64,000 nucleotides of DNA from Haemonchus contortus (GCA_000469685.2 LS997566.1:19019545-19083544); one strand, 5' to 3'; shown: positions 13,807 through 27,290, counted from the first letter of the stretch. The notes: generated by a model not told the origin, from the sequence alone. Made by a program: numbers and translations.

Positions 13807-16795
13807 TTATATTATAATTTACCAGGCAATGTCTCTTCGATTCACCAACAAATCTATGCTTCTGTCTTTGGCAGTGCCTGAGCATTGACGTTCATGGATC
13901 ATTCTTCTAATCTGAGAAGTCTTTCTTACTTTTGCACTTAAAATTTCATATTTGGAGGTTCCGATCTTTGGTATGCTTTTAGTGACTATTCATTGATTGC
14001 GACGTATCCGTTCTCTCTATGTGCCGAAATATTGGGAATATCTTCTTTATTAGCCACTGGCAGAATAATTGAGATATGAAAAGGAGAGGAGATGGCGATG
14101 CTGTGGGTAGGAGCACTCCGCCGTACCTCAGTGGAAGCGAGTCATGATTGTTCGACGAACCCTCTCTTTCTTAAGAGCTGATTATTTCGTATGTGTGGTA
14201 GGATTATGACACCTACAAAGCCTCCCATTATCGCAAGCTATCAGAGTTGGAGGGAAAAGGAGCAGGGGTTCTCCTCCATGGAGTCCCGCATTTCCTGGAA
14301 AAACTGATGGCTTGAGAACACCATACTATGTCTCTTCAAATCATAGTCGACGAATGATACTCAACAAAGTCCCCATCCCGAGGCAGAGAATATTTATAAC
14401 TTAGATATCAGTCCTCTGCTAATTGTGTATCATTTATAAGGCGATAGGGTGATATCAGTTTTCACGTTGAAGTAACAAAACAATTCTTCCCATTTTCGCA
14501 TAATGTACCAAAGTTTTTGTAATCTTCAGAGAACGAGCTTCCATTCTTCAGCAGAGCGGCCCCTTTCAGTGTCCGTGGGGCGTGAGAGAGCTAGAACGGC
14601 ATTTAGCAGCTCCAAGAATCGGCGAGCATTCTCTTATCTTCAGTCCCCTTCTCCTCCGTTTTTTCTTAAGTGTTGCCGCCAGTCACTGGATTAGCCAGCT
14701 GAATTCGCTCTGTTTCAAGACTTGCCTCGGCAAAGCCTCGGAACATTCGTCTTATGTTAGGGGATTATTGCTTCACACTCTATGTGGACGTTTATTCCCT
14801 TGGCAAGCGGGGAAGTTCAGGGAAAGGACCAAAATAATGATGTCACTCCCTGGTTTTTCCTAACAACGCTCTGCGAAGGCAAGTTGGTTTTCCATGGATG
14901 TGGGCATGTCAGTCAAAGTTTCCGGGAAATAATGCGAAACACTGTGTTGAAAGCGATCAAACTCTTATCAGAACATTCAATCACCTCAGCAAATGAAGGA
15001 GAAAAAAATGTGTCACTTTCTCCTTTTGCTACATAGCTGGGTTCGTTTACAGTACTATCTTTCTAATTTTACGCTTTCTCTGAAACTTAAAGACCGTTCG
15101 CTCACCTCGAAACAAAAAACTTCCGATAGGAAAAGAAGTAGTGCTATTGGGAGCTTTATGAGCAATTTGTTCTCTTCCTATTCGGCCACTGCCGTTTTTC
15201 GTATTGAATGTGCAGTATTTAGTCATAGCGCGAATCTGTCGCTAGCGGGAGGGACTCCAATTGCGCCGCAAAACCGACCTTTGCACTCATGTCTAGGACT
15301 GCCCTCTGAACGTCACTTTTCGAACTTGTCGCCTCGCCCTAGTCCGGCACTTCGCGAATCTTACTTTTCATGAGTCGTGGATGAGAAGAAATGTCGTAGA
15401 AAAGGGGGGGGGGACCAATGTGTAGTAGTTCTTGAGGAATGTACGTGAGAAACGAGTAGTTGACCCTCAGGAGTTTTAAAGATAAATAACATGCATCAAT
15501 GGACTCCAGGTATTCGCTTCACCTCATCTCGGAAACTCTTTCGTTCCTCTTTCGTTTTATTCAATGGAATTATCCTTTCTGCCAATCTTACAGGACGAAG
15601 TGAACTATATGTTGTCTCTTCCCCTCCTCTTTCTTTAATCGTTGAGCCCTGACGCAAGCATGATGCCTGCCGGTTAAGCGTTGCACTGTGCCTAATACCA
15701 GGTGAACGTGAAGTACAGGGCTTATCCCAGTATCGAGCTAGCGATGAAAGTGCAGTGATGAGCTGACGCGGGGAATAGGATCCAAAAAGATAATCAGTTC
15801 GGCCTGAGCCTTCTACTAGAGTCGTGAATCCACGATTTCCGCGTCAAATTGTAAAAAACTTTCAGTGCTTTTATGTGATCCGATACCAGTAATGTGTTAT
15901 TTTGTGAGAATGCATCAGTGTTGTGGAAACTGAAGTAACTCACATTTTATTCTTGCGCTACGTACTTGATCATTTCCGTGACGTAGTCTTTCCAGTTTTC
16001 TGGAGAGCTGCAAGAACGATTGGAGGAGGGTGACTCAATGTCAGTTGAATGATGGCATAACCGCACCACTTCATGATTCCCTGTCTCTTTCGAGAGCCTT
16101 CTTTCAGAACTCCTCAGTTTTCCCTTCTGCGCACCTCTTCTGGGATGAGATCCTTCCAGACTAGTCATTTTCTTCTTCATATATTTCTTTCATATTTTTC
16201 CTCCCTTACAGTCTGAATTTCTAGTCCGATGAAGTGTTTTTTCTAGATAAAACCTGAGCTTCTTCTCCAAATCCAGCTGTATCTCGGCCACGTGCCCAAT
16301 CACCCTTTGTTTCTACTGAACTTTTGAGAACTGACTGCTTTTTCTAAATTGTTCGACAAAAAACTAATCTTCCATGGTTAATCCCAGATATCCCTCCAAA
16401 TATACGTGTTATGAAGATAAATTGCTCGACGGTGATTAGCCCCTCCGTAGATGCACTCAGCTTGTGAACCCGTCCGGTAAGATGACGGTAAAAGTCTGCC
16501 GCAAACCTCATATGAGGGGAGGGGCCTCTTCGAAATTGTCATATATCCTCAGTAGTGTCGTTCAAACAGAAAACTGATGAAAATTAGAAAGCTGAATCAA
16601 CACCGAGCAATTTGTCCTTCAACGCTCTTGTTTTTATAATTTCTAGACGTTTGCATGTCTCATGCTGTGATTTAATCGTTAGAGGCTACGACAGTTAACG
16701 GTATTGGTCCAAGTGATTCGTCATAGATTACGTAGCGAAACGAATCAATTCTCCGATTTGTTTTTCACAACTAGTAACCATAACTACATTTCCAG
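13807..16795. other. No gene recognised
   Basis: Several overlapping + frames between 14503 and 15373 (63 to 126 codons) lack motifs and clear splice sites. A - strand frame at 15947-16180 ends in a plausible-looking hydrophilic C-terminus (NWKDYVTEMIKYVAQE) but has no convincing upstream acceptor. A G-run lies near 15404. Confidence 0.35.
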
Positions 16796-17095
16796 GTAAC
16801 TCGGGTGGTCAAGTGGTCATTTCCTCGATGCTACGCAACCCACTGGTGAGGTCAGCAACATCACCATCACGACGTCTATTCTTCCATGGCGCGTCCGATT
16901 CAGCAGTAATCGATGACGAAGATGAAATGCCGTCCATGATGAACCGACCTGAATCATTCTCTTCGTTATCATCTCTAAGGTTGACAGCTGGCATGGAAAA
17001 TCCATTGGCTAAAAACCAAATACCAACTATCCAACAATTCGACGAAAATGGACGGATTCGAGAGGATACCAGTGGAATTTCCGAAGACGACGAAG
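16796..17095 (+). CDS. Orphan coding exon, Ser/Asp/Glu-rich, product unknown
   Basis: Seen: acceptor ACATTTCCAG, then 300 nt open in one frame (2 nt + 99 codons + 1 nt), then donor GTGAGT. The peptide is hydrophilic, with SATSPSRRLFFHGASDSA, an acidic DDEDEMP patch, a serine cluster ESFSSLSSLRL, the stretch NPLAKNQIPTIQQFDENGR, and an acidic end SGISEDDEG. This composition suggests a disordered, phosphorylatable region. I do not recognise the family. It is on the same strand as the asparaginase exons and may be their 5' coding part. Its end phase (1) does not fit the exon at 28288 (needs 2), so at least one exon between them is unresolved. It could instead belong to a separate gene. Confidence 0.65.
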
Positions 17096-18319
17096 GTGAG
17101 TTTTCTAACCGTCATATTTTTTGAATAAGTTGTACATTTCTTTGGGTGACTGACGTGCTTGAAGTCTTCTGAGGACGTATTTGAAAAAATATGCTCCCAA
17201 GTGGAGCTGCCTTTCAAAACGAATGGGCAGGTTTGCTCAGCGCACTCTAAATTCTATGTCATTATGAAACCATTCACTTCCTCGGGTAAAACAGAACGAA
17301 AGTTGCTGCTCTTCCTGCGGAATTTGTATCACATTACCCCAAAACAAAGGGCATAGCTCAAAAAGATCGAGAGTTTTTTCTCCTAACAATTGTTTATTAA
17401 AATTAAAAGTGCAGAAAATGGGCAGTGTAATCAAATAATCTATTAGTAGCTGGTTCTTAGTGGAGTGGAACGAGGCGTGTAATATCAGTGAAGCTGTTGA
17501 CGACAAAAAAGGCGTGGATTAGAAGAATGCAAATCGATGTTTGTCTCTTTTCCATTAAGGTCGCTGAAGTTAGAGGTTCTGTCAACAGCGTCTCCTACTG
17601 TCGTGCTTTTGCCTACTTCAGCGGCATTTCCCATGACTAATTTCCAATCTTTCCCAAAGCGATTATCGTCAATCTATAAGCCAGAATACGCTCATACTCA
17701 TAATTTTCGTGATCTCTCTATTCTTATGTTCTCACAGTAGTTCGTATTATATTTTCCTCTTGGGAGAGTTTTTCGATCGATTCTGGCACCACGCAGTCTC
17801 CCCCTCCCCGTGCACCAACAACAAGTCCATTATAGACTATAAGGTTCCTAGATTGTATTGCCTTCACCTTCATACATAGCTAGACCCTCATTCATGAAGA
17901 ACTGGACGGAGCGGGGACCGGAGAACGCGTGTTTTCGGCGTAAGTGAAGCGGCAGTGCTCCCAGTAGTAATTCACTTTACGCGATGACAAGATGCGTTTG
18001 TTTACTTTACGCTTTTTACTCATATCTAAAAAATTTCCTAGAATGTTTTAGATTTCATGTTGGGCTCTACACCATTCAAAAATGATTTGGCTGCTATCTT
18101 TAACAAGAAGACAACCAAGGAACATGAGCCTGACGCCTGAATTTATTATTCTATGGGTTTCATTCCAGTCTGGTAAATTTCGAGATCCGGCCGGCAAAAT
18201 TTAGCCGAATATTCACTTACACCCGTTCATGACCTCTTATAAACTCCTGAGCGTTAACTACTAGATTGTCCGAAGAGTAATGGCATTCTTTCTTTATTCT
18301 TTGCTTTTAGGCAAAAATT

Positions 18320-18605
18320 CTATAGTGCCAATTACCGCACACTGTCATCAGGGATCGATTCCCAGGCCAATGTCCTCCCGACCCAACAAACCTTTGAACC
18401 CTACGGGCTTGGTTAACTGTTATCACATGGTCATTGCTATTGGTACGGAAAAAGCACTAGGCTGTCCATCGGCTGACCACCGCCCATTATACGTCACATA
18501 TGCATTCAAAACCCGCATGATTCTAAATTGAGGTCGAATACAGTGGCGCATCCCTAAAAGGGATTGTTTGACGCCGTAGAGTTATCCCTCATTGTTCTAC
18601 TTGAG
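18320..18605 (+). repeat. tRNA-derived SINE, copy 1 (degraded)
   Basis: A B-box-like GGATCGATTCC lies at 18352-18362. A body follows with CGGCTGACCACCGC and a 3' part CTAAAAGGGATTGTTTGACG that matches the 3' part of the copy at 20950-21260. No coding capacity. RNA polymerase III promoter boxes followed by a shared non-tRNA body are the SINE hallmark. Confidence 0.55.
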
Positions 18606-19024
18606 TTTTCCGTTAAAACTCCATAGTTGTCCTCCAGCACATTGGGGATTGATTCTGCTCAAAAAGAATACCAAGAAGTTTCAAAACAACTTCGACCAAT
18701 GGACATTCTGCTATGTAGGGCCCAAATTTAACCTAAGCAGGGTGCAAGTGAAGTGAAACGAATAGTCGCTAAAAAGTGCTTTCATTGCTATAGATAAATG
18801 TCAAAACCAGAATACTTAATTCCAATTTTCCATAGCAAGAACCTGTGATGGGCCATTTACTTGGTCACGACCCCCTCTTAACACTTCACATCTGTTTTGT
18901 TTTTCCTTTCTGTTCTCCTGTCAGAGTTTGCAGCCGTGACGGCTACTCCAAATCGGGCCTTCCATTCTCTTTTGACACCTTTTTACATGTAGCTCAAAAG
19001 CTCATCCTCTGCACTATTTGGACG

Positions 19025-19300
19025 TACTGGGACACAAGTGGTGTAGTGGCAAGTGGCGCAATATAACACGTGCATGATTCGAGTTCTATTCCTAAATCGA
19101 TGATCGCTCAAGCCAACGAAGTATTTCGTCCCTCCGAGGTCGATCAATCGGTACAAGACTCTTGTGGGAGGATGAAAGCACTCACTGGTTCATTGGCTGG
19201 CCACTGCAAGATGAATAGGCACCACATACCATCCGAAAGGCCCTTCCGATGAATGAATGGTAGTCGGATGCGAGGAGGCTTCTGAACAAGGGATTATGAG
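19025..19300 (+). repeat. tRNA-derived SINE, copy 2
   Basis: It begins with GGTGTAGTGGCAAGTGGCGC (A-box region), then a B-box-like GATTCGAGTTC near 19076. The body contains AAAGCACTCACTGG and GGCTGGCCACTGCAAG, shared almost exactly with the copy at 20950-21260. Confidence 0.65.
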
Positions 19301-20949
19301 GTCAAAGGACCATATCCCACATACTTCTCCTCAAACATATGTCTCGTTTTCTAATTTTAGAACCGAACTATGTAATGTGATTGAGGTCGAATTTCAGACA
19401 CAAGTGATAAGAGGTTCTGTCGAGAAGAGTGATAACATCACTTCGGTTCTAAAATTTATATTACACCTGGAAACTAACAAAATCAATCACTGATGCTTAC
19501 TCCGCCGTCTTTATTCACAAACTCTCACTCGGTTCTATATCTTTTTCGATGCCTTTAAAGTAGGAACCTTCGAGAGAGTTACTTGGCCCAAGGGACAATT
19601 TTCAAACTTTAATGGAAATGACATTTTTGGGAAACAAAATGATAGAATTGCTCGGGCGACCCAAAAGAAAATTTTCAAAAGAAGCTGTGTATTTGTTTGG
19701 ACATCAATACTTTAATGCTCGATTTTCTGCTCTGGAAATTTAGAGTTTGAGTCATTATGATTGTGGGTTTGCCTTATTTTTGCTGAATCCGTAAAGGGCT
19801 TCATTACGTTTCAAAATGAATTGGATAGTTTCAAAAAGCACTAAATTCCTTGATTTGATCTGATACTTTGAAATTTTGTGAGAAAAATTCTAGTTCGAAC
19901 AAAAGAAAAGACATTATTTAGGTAACGCCTCAGCCTAATATAACAGTCGCTTTCGGAATACTTGCTTCTAAATAAAATAGCCAATATTTACTGATTGTTT
20001 ATCTGCATATGTTTATTGATGGGGATTAATCACCAGGAACCACATTCATTTCACTTTGATCAAGGACTTTCACTGCACTAAACGGTCATCGGAAAGTGTG
20101 ATAACTGGAGACCAATAGTGCATTCCTGCACTACACTGGACCACCTGACTCCCTCGGTAGAACCTGGTCTACCCTTTTAAAGTTCATGTCTGCTTTGATG
20201 ATTTTGGGGTTTCCAAAAAGAGGTGCTCTTGAAATATCTCAAATATTATGACTTCAAAGATTGTCGAGCACTTTAAGCACCAGTATTTGTAACCAGCATT
20301 TTCTTTTTTGTCTGCTACAGCTCTCCTGTCGATGACGTCGGGTCTAATGTAGACTTACCTGAGCTGCGAAGCAGTTAGAAGAGACTGTTCGTTGTCAAAG
20401 ACCGTACTGAATCGTACGGAATGGTCTCTGCCTGTCAGGGTCAAGATGACATTTAGGTGCTGCTTTTCCGATTTTCTTCACCAGGTCCTTATCAGAAACA
20501 TCCCCAATATGACCTTGACCAAATTTTCGCCGAAAATGACCATAAATTTGTGGAGCAGCTCAGAGAACGAACATCCTTATCTCTGTGTTCGTCAAAGTTA
20601 TGATTTGGTAAGAAAAGCAGTTAATCGTTGCTGTCTTCGCGAATTCGCATCACACAGCTATTTCGAACGTTGGGAAAGGAGCGATTTTGAGACCAAAAGT
20701 ACATTTTTTGATGCTCTCTACTGCTTGGAATCATGGCCCCTTCGATGTCGCGGTGTGGAGTCAATTCACTAGCTGTCGTACCGGAGCATCCCCATTACCT
20801 TCAAGTTGATTGTAACCGGCGTCGTTTCCCTAGAAACTGCAAGTTACCAAGGGAGACCTAAGTAGAACACTCAGATTCGTTTCTCCTCGGACTAGTCTGT
20901 TTTTTTTTTTGCGTGGCAACGTTGTTTCTGGTAGCGTGATAGTTTAGTT

Positions 20950-21260
20950 CAGTGACAAGTGGCGCACTATCTCACCCGCACGGTCAGGGGTTCGAATCCT
21001 GGATCCGCATAGGCCGACCAAATCATCCATCTCTCCGGGTTTGCTTAATTAGTACCAGAGTTGCCGGGGAAGATAAAAGCACTGACTGCACATCGGCTGG
21101 CCACTGCAAGTCATTGAATGGACTATACGCGCATCCGATACGCTCTAGTGATTCCGAATCGAAGTCGACTGCGGGGCGCATCCCTCAGACGGGATTGATT
21201 GATGCCAAAAAACATAAAGACTTTGTCTCGGCCCATTCATTGTTACCTCAGCCGTAGTAC
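20950..21260 (+). repeat. tRNA-derived SINE, copy 3 (best preserved)
   Basis: The A-box region ends with GACAAGTGGCGC. A consensus B box GGTTCGAATCC lies at 20989-20999. The body has AAAGCACTGACTGC and GGCTGGCCACTGCAAG, and the tail has CAGACGGGATTGATTGATGC. The head resembles a tRNA, but no full cloverleaf with acceptor stem is seen, so this is a SINE rather than a tRNA gene. Confidence 0.7.
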
Positions 21261-23124
21261 CTGAGCATCACTCGTGTCATATCTAATCATAGAGTGGCAC
21301 GAGACACTCAAAAACTGTACTTTCATCGACACAACAATTCGGTTTCCCGGTACCGAAATGAGAGCACGACTTTCACGTCGATTGATCAGTTTATTTTGCC
21401 TCAATAGCGTTACCTAGCAATTGAACTAAAAACATCCATCGAGGCAGTTACGATACCTCGAAAAACACCGTCCGATTCGTCAGATGCGATTTTTCAACAG
21501 AATTTTCTCCAGTTTTTTTTCTAAATCCTTTCTAAAGCGCTCGAAAAAGCCTCAGCCTCATAGTTATGATGTGTTTAAACTAGTCGCAAAAGCCTGAAGG
21601 AGATCTATCCAGATTATCTGGGATGACGGGAAAGAACTATGATCCGTAATCTATCTATTTATTCGTGTTCATTACTGGAGATTTTATTTTTTTTTTTCAA
21701 AAACGACAGTATAAGTTCAGTCATGGGAAACATCGATGGATCATCAATTTGTAGGTGAAGAACAACTTAATCGGCCTGTGAAAAGTCCAAAAATGTGATA
21801 AAAGTCTTTTCTATCAATAGTTTGGCTGACTCCATTTTGTCGATCAGGTTACCTGAAGCGAAACCAGAGACTGCGCGCGAACGTCTCAGTTCGAAATTGA
21901 TATGTAACAAGAGTTCTCAGCAACATTAATTTGGTGTAAAAGAAGACACACTTGATTTTAGGGCGAAGACTGGAATCAGTAGTAAGAGATCAAGATAGGC
22001 TTCATGAATCAGTAAGGAATCATTACTCTTGGAGTGAATCGTAGCTAAAGCCTTGCATTGGTAGCGTTAGAAGCGTTGGCTGACTATGCGAGTGTCCAGA
22101 AACTGACTGGAATCCAGGGGTCTCAACGTCCCTATTTGTTGTTAGTGCTGTACCATAGCACAGACAATTGGCAGGCAATAAGACGTACGACAGGTGTCGC
22201 TGCTCGATCCAGAGCCCATTTCTGGCCATCTTACGTAAGAGAGAGGTTGCGATCAAATGAAAGGAGAAGAGGACATCCAAAACTGTGAATACACAATGGT
22301 TTCTGAGAAGCGGAGCCACTTGCCAGACACGACCCTCAGCCCGGTTCTTATGGGGTAACCGAATTCTGGAGGTTGCCGAACAACAAAATAAGAGAGTCTT
22401 GTAATACAATATAACAAATAACGTCATTCTTGTCAATTGACCACTTTTTTTCGGGATGCGCCCCCCCCCCCCCCCCCATTCGGTTTCCAGTCAGAATCGT
22501 AGTGGCGGCTGAAGTACAATAATGCTTGTGGTGGCCAATCCATGAACAGCTCTCTGCTTTTCCTCCAAATGAGTCTGGTACCATTCAGTCGACTCTGTAG
22601 GGATGGAAAACTCGGTTGGACTAGGCAGATATTGATCGTTGGACCAGGACCTTGATTATTTTTCTTTCATGTTGAGTTTTGATTATTTTCCTTTCACTGC
22701 TCAGCGTAGTAAGCTATCTAAATTCAATCTGGCAAAGTCCTGAACGTTTCACCGGAAAGTTGACTTATTGTTAGTCTAATCAGTTTTGTGGTGTCAAATT
22801 ATCCCATGTCCCATGAGTGAACAATGAAGTGGGGCTGAATCCGAAATTCTTAGTAAGGGAGCTCAAGTTGCTATCGACCTCACAAGGGTCGCTTTTTGTA
22901 CTTGACAAAACTACATTAGAATCGTAAAAGTGAATTGAACCAAAAAGTTGATGATTAGCGCGTGTCTTTTGCATTCCGTTTTCCAAATGAGCACAGCTGT
23001 AGAAAAATCCCGTTTTCTATTTGATTAGTGATAGCATAAAACAATCTTTGTGAAATAACTATGTGGCTTTCCTGCTCGAGCTGTGATCGGTTGGTACCTC
23101 TGGAGTAGCCTTGCACTGTTGGTG

Positions 23125-23350
23125 CTTTTGAACGAAGCCTCGAGGAGATTGATGGGTCGTGATAAAGTCCAGTGGAGCCTTTGTCGTTAATCAATCTTTT
23201 TTATCCTCGCATTCGAGTCTGGTACAGATCGACCGACCTCGAAGAAGTCGAAAAAGTCTGCTTGTCCAAGTAGAGCATCGATACGGGATTCGAACCTATA
23301 AGCATGCGTATGACAAAGCCACTTGCCACTACACCACATCTGCCCATGTT
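23125..23350 (-). repeat. tRNA-derived SINE, copy 4
   Basis: Read on the - strand it starts GTGGTGTAGTGGCAAGTGGC, identical in its core to copy 2, with B box GGTTCGAATCC (plus-strand 23286-23296). A body related to the other copies follows (GAGGTCGGTCGATCTGTACC compared with GAGGTCGATCAATCGGTACA in copy 2). Confidence 0.68.
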
Positions 23351-26300
23351 TAGTGGTAAGGCTTTCAAGTTGTCAGTGGAATGGATGCACAGATACATTC
23401 CGAATTGGCTTTGAGTGTTGGCTGCATAAGAAACTGTCCCAGTTCATATAACCTCCAGCCCCTCCCTGAGTGTTTGAGGTAGTAAAACTCCTTATTTCCA
23501 ATCGTCAGTGAAATAGTTGTTGTCACTAGCAAGGGAGTGTCACTGAGATTAAATAGTAGGCGGTCTGAGTGTGTTTGTGTTATTCCACAATTCATACCCG
23601 GGGTTGGACTTTTTGCTAGATTGCCAGCTGTCTTCAGCGGAGATCAATAAGTGTGGAACGAACACCCAGCCACTTCTGATTACTACTCCTCATAGTCATG
23701 CACGCGTCCTACCTGAGGACCAACTGACTAACTGGAACGACTCGCAATAAATCCCTGGTGTGATTTATTCCACATCTGGGCAGATCCACCACAATCTCTT
23801 CCACTCTCATTTAGTTTTAGTCTTAGGATCTGAAGTGGAAGCATAGGAACAAATTTCAATCGTATTGAAAAGGGCAGCATTGTTCATAAAGCAGATCATT
23901 TCCCTCCACTTTGGGCAGGTGAAATTTATTTGGGGTTTTTGAAGCTTCTTAGGACCTATGTTCTTGACTGTACTCAGATACCAGCTCTTTCAATTTTTGG
24001 GTTTTTTCTAACAAATCGAAAACCGGTACGGCTAAGCCCTTCACCACCATACCTGTCATTTTATCCAACAAAGACTGGTTTTTAGTGAAGCAGCGGTGGT
24101 GTTGATTGGTTTAGCTGCATTAGGAATAGCCCTAATGAATCTTTCCCACTTTTCGCTCTCTCTTCCAAAGGGGTTTACGCTAAACTTTCACACAGTACTT
24201 TCTAGATGTTGGCCAAGACCTATTTGTTTTTTTATGCTATCATTTACTTCGTTGTCGTTCATACTCACCTTTTCTTCACAAACGGCCCTTTTTTTGCTTT
24301 TTCCGAACTCCTCTCTGTCATTTTAAACTCTTCTGCGGTGTGTTCCTTATTGCAACAGTCGAGGGCTCGTCTGAACCCTGTTTTTGAGTGTCATAAAACA
24401 GTAACGTAAATAGTTACATGCACTGGTATGGATCCATAGGTGAAATGATTCAATGGAGGTACCCCTCCCCGATATACCAAATTATCTATTAAAGATATTT
24501 GTATGTATTAATATGATCCTTTCTTCGTCTCTTAGGCCTGAAGTATTCGTAATTGACGGTCTGCTATATTGGGCTTCACTCCATTTTAACTGCACGACCA
24601 CATGAACAACGTTTATAAACCGAGGACGACTCTTACTCCTTTGATCATATCCCTTACCCATGGTGTTATAAGGTCCAGCTCACGAAGGACTGTCACTACG
24701 CGACCTACCTCAAATGCTTAGCAAAACTAAAATAGATCCAACAATTATTTTGCTGACTTCTGACTGAACGCAAGCTCATTTTGTAACAAGGTCAGTGTCT
24801 TCAAAGAAGAAAGAAAATCGATGACTGCCAGCTAAAAGTGATGTTCGTACTTTTGCGTTCATAGGACAGTGCACAGTTGTTCTGAGAGGACCGAAAGCTC
24901 AGTGCAAAAGTTTGCTGAGTGAACGGCACCATTGAGAAGGAAGCAGAATCCGTCAACGTAGGGTTCATCGTAGGAACTTTTTCATTTCATAGATCGCCAT
25001 CGCATCACCACGATATTCATTGTTCTCCGATGGTTTGACAGGTCGTCAACGTCGAGGAATCTACTAGCAACAGCTTCCCAAGCCTAGAGCCGAAAACTGA
25101 AGAATATGTAGTAATTATAGGATCGAAGCATAATAGAGGGGAGCTGGGAAAATTTCACGGATTGAGGTTCCGATCCACAAGTCAGGCTGTTTTTATTTTG
25201 TATAGTGAGAGCGTTCAGAACGTCTGTGAGTGTCTAGAAATCGCTCAATTTCTTCAAAGCAAATTCTGTTGGTGCCACTCACGATCGAAGAAACCACCGA
25301 ATCTCAACGCTTGGCTTGTCTTGCACTCCTATTATCTCTCTTCTCGTTATCAAGTGCATATAACCTGTCTTGTGATATTACATCCATTTAAGGAGACCAT
25401 TCATGAGATGTCGTCATTGTTTGCTTTTTTGAACTTGTTACGCTCACAGTCCTTTTTTATCTTACGCATCGACACTTGTCAACTCGTCTATCAGGAGTAC
25501 CTTCTATATGGGTTGCCCAACAAACCAAGAACTGTTTGTTGATCCATCGTCAGTGTAGGCTACAAGGTTATCCCAGTTGTTGGATCAGTAACTCATTCAC
25601 ATAACATCGTGGTTTTTAGGAAATAGGCCCAGGCTTGCTTGATTCCCTTTTTAAGCTTCCAAGACCTCGCGAAAATACTACGCGGTGTTCTTTGACTCGG
25701 AGTAATAGTCTTTTTGTCAGTGACACTGCCAAAGGTTGTCCACGTAGAGAGCTTTCGGTTTCTTTGTGCTTTTCTCGGTCAAGTGGCTAAAAAAAAACTG
25801 ATACTGCTAGTTTGTTTGGAAATCACTTGTCGAGTTTATTAGGAGGCAGAAGGAAGGTGGTGATGGACGGTTAGAGTGGTTGCTAAGCGATATAAGTTCG
25901 CGAAGAACAATTTGCTTGATCAGTTAGGCGAGTTGATGCTATTTGGTATGAGTTCTCGCCTCATCACTGGGTTTTGCATTAATCCACATTTGCGTGTAGG
26001 GACCGGTAGTGTAGGAAATGGGCTGGATCAAGTCATTGCTATCGAGTGATGAAGGCGAATGGGTTTTCTCAGTGAATCCACGCCACCAACTGTCGACTAA
26101 AGTGCCTTAGGACCGGTCATAGGGGCCTACTATACATACATAGTCTTTGTTTTCAACGATAGTTTGCTGCCATTTTGTGCTGGAACTCCGATGACCATGT
26201 AGGGTAGCGAATCTATGAGAAATCGGATCCATTTCAAGCAGTCTTTAAACAGCTCAGAAGGTTTAGAGCTACTGAAGTCAATCTGAGTAAAGGCTTGACG

Positions 26301-26474
26301 ATAACTAAACTTCGTTTTGATTACTGTATGAGTTCGTGAAGTTCGTGAATCTTGGCATCCCTCTACCTTCGCCACTTGCCGTATTTATTCTTTTCTCACT
26401 CGCTCTATTCTGAATCGAAAGGCGTGTCTCAACATTCCTACTTTATATAATTCGCTAAGTGTGTCTGTTGGTGT

Positions 26475-26515
26475 GTCGGTGTGTGTGTGTGTGTGTGTGT
26501 GTCGGTGTGTGTGTT
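26475..26515. repeat. (GT)n microsatellite
   Basis: A GT run interrupted by TCGG, at the 5' side of the Helitron just before the tandem array. Confidence 0.92.
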
Positions 26516-26529
26516 TGACCGGAAATTCA

Positions 26530-27290
26530 TAACTCATGTCCCCGTGGACCTAGAAAGCTCACATTTGGTAGGAGTACGGGGGGCGGCATGGGAACACTTA
26601 TGGCAGGTAATAGGAGCGGACTCCGCCCACAGGAGGCGGAGCGTGCGCGATAGAAATTTTGGGCTGCAAACTCATAACTCCTGTTCCACTGGACCCAGAG
26701 CATTGAAAATTGGTGAGACAACAAGAGGCATGATGGGAGCACTTATGGTAGGTAGCAGGACTGGACTCCGCCCACAGGGGGCGGAGCGTGCGTGATAGAA
26801 ATTTCAGGTCGCTAATTCGTAGTTCCTGCTCCACTGAACCCAGAGCGCTCAAACTTGGTAAGAGTGAAGGAAACAGGATGGGAACACTTATGGCAGGTAG
26901 TAGGACCGGACTCCGCCTGGAAGGGGCGGGGCGTGCGCGATAGAAATTTCAGATCGCAAATTCATAACTCCTGTCCCAGTGGACCGAAAGCGTTCAAAAT
27001 TGGTAGGAGTACAGGGGCGGCATGGGAACACCTTTGGTAAATGGCAGGACCGGACTCCGTTCACAGGGAGCGCGGCGTGCGCGTTAGAAACTTTAGGCCG
27101 CAAATTCATAACTCCTGTCCCAGTGGACCCAAAGCGTTCAAAATCGGTAAAAGTACAGGGGCTGGATGGGAACACTATGGTAAATGGCAGGACCGGACTC
27201 CGTTCACAGGGAGCGCGGCGTGCGCGTTAGAAACTTTGGGCCGCAAGTTCATAACTCATATCCCCGTGGACCTAGAGCGTTCACATTTGA
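26530..27290. repeat. Tandem array, about 5 units of 143-145 bp
   Basis: The anchor GGACTCCG recurs at about 26618, 26763, 26908, 27052 and 27195, giving spacings of 145, 145, 144 and 143. Each unit contains an inverted pair such as CTCCGCCCACAGGAGGCGGAG-like sequence, which can form a short GC hairpin, followed by CATAACTCCTGT and GGACC(C)AGAGCGTTCA. Open frames crossing the array on both strands are by-products of the repeat, not genes. Confidence 0.92.

Noticed and set aside
15947..16180. Possible terminal exon on the - strand
   Set aside because: The peptide is plausible, but the frame closes immediately upstream with a TGA and there is no good acceptor.
20985..21005. Possible tRNA gene (perfect B box)
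   Set aside because: No matching acceptor stem or anticodon arm. The same head is shared by three other copies with a common body, so it is a SINE.
25042..25542. Open frame after GGTTTGACAG as the missing linking exon
   Set aside because: It opens in phase 0, but the exon at 17095 needs 2 nt to complete a codon. The donor is weak and no conservation can be judged.
26530..27290. CRISPR-like or satellite array
   Set aside because: Units are adjacent with no unique spacers and lie within a eukaryotic Helitron, so it is a tandem repeat and not CRISPR.
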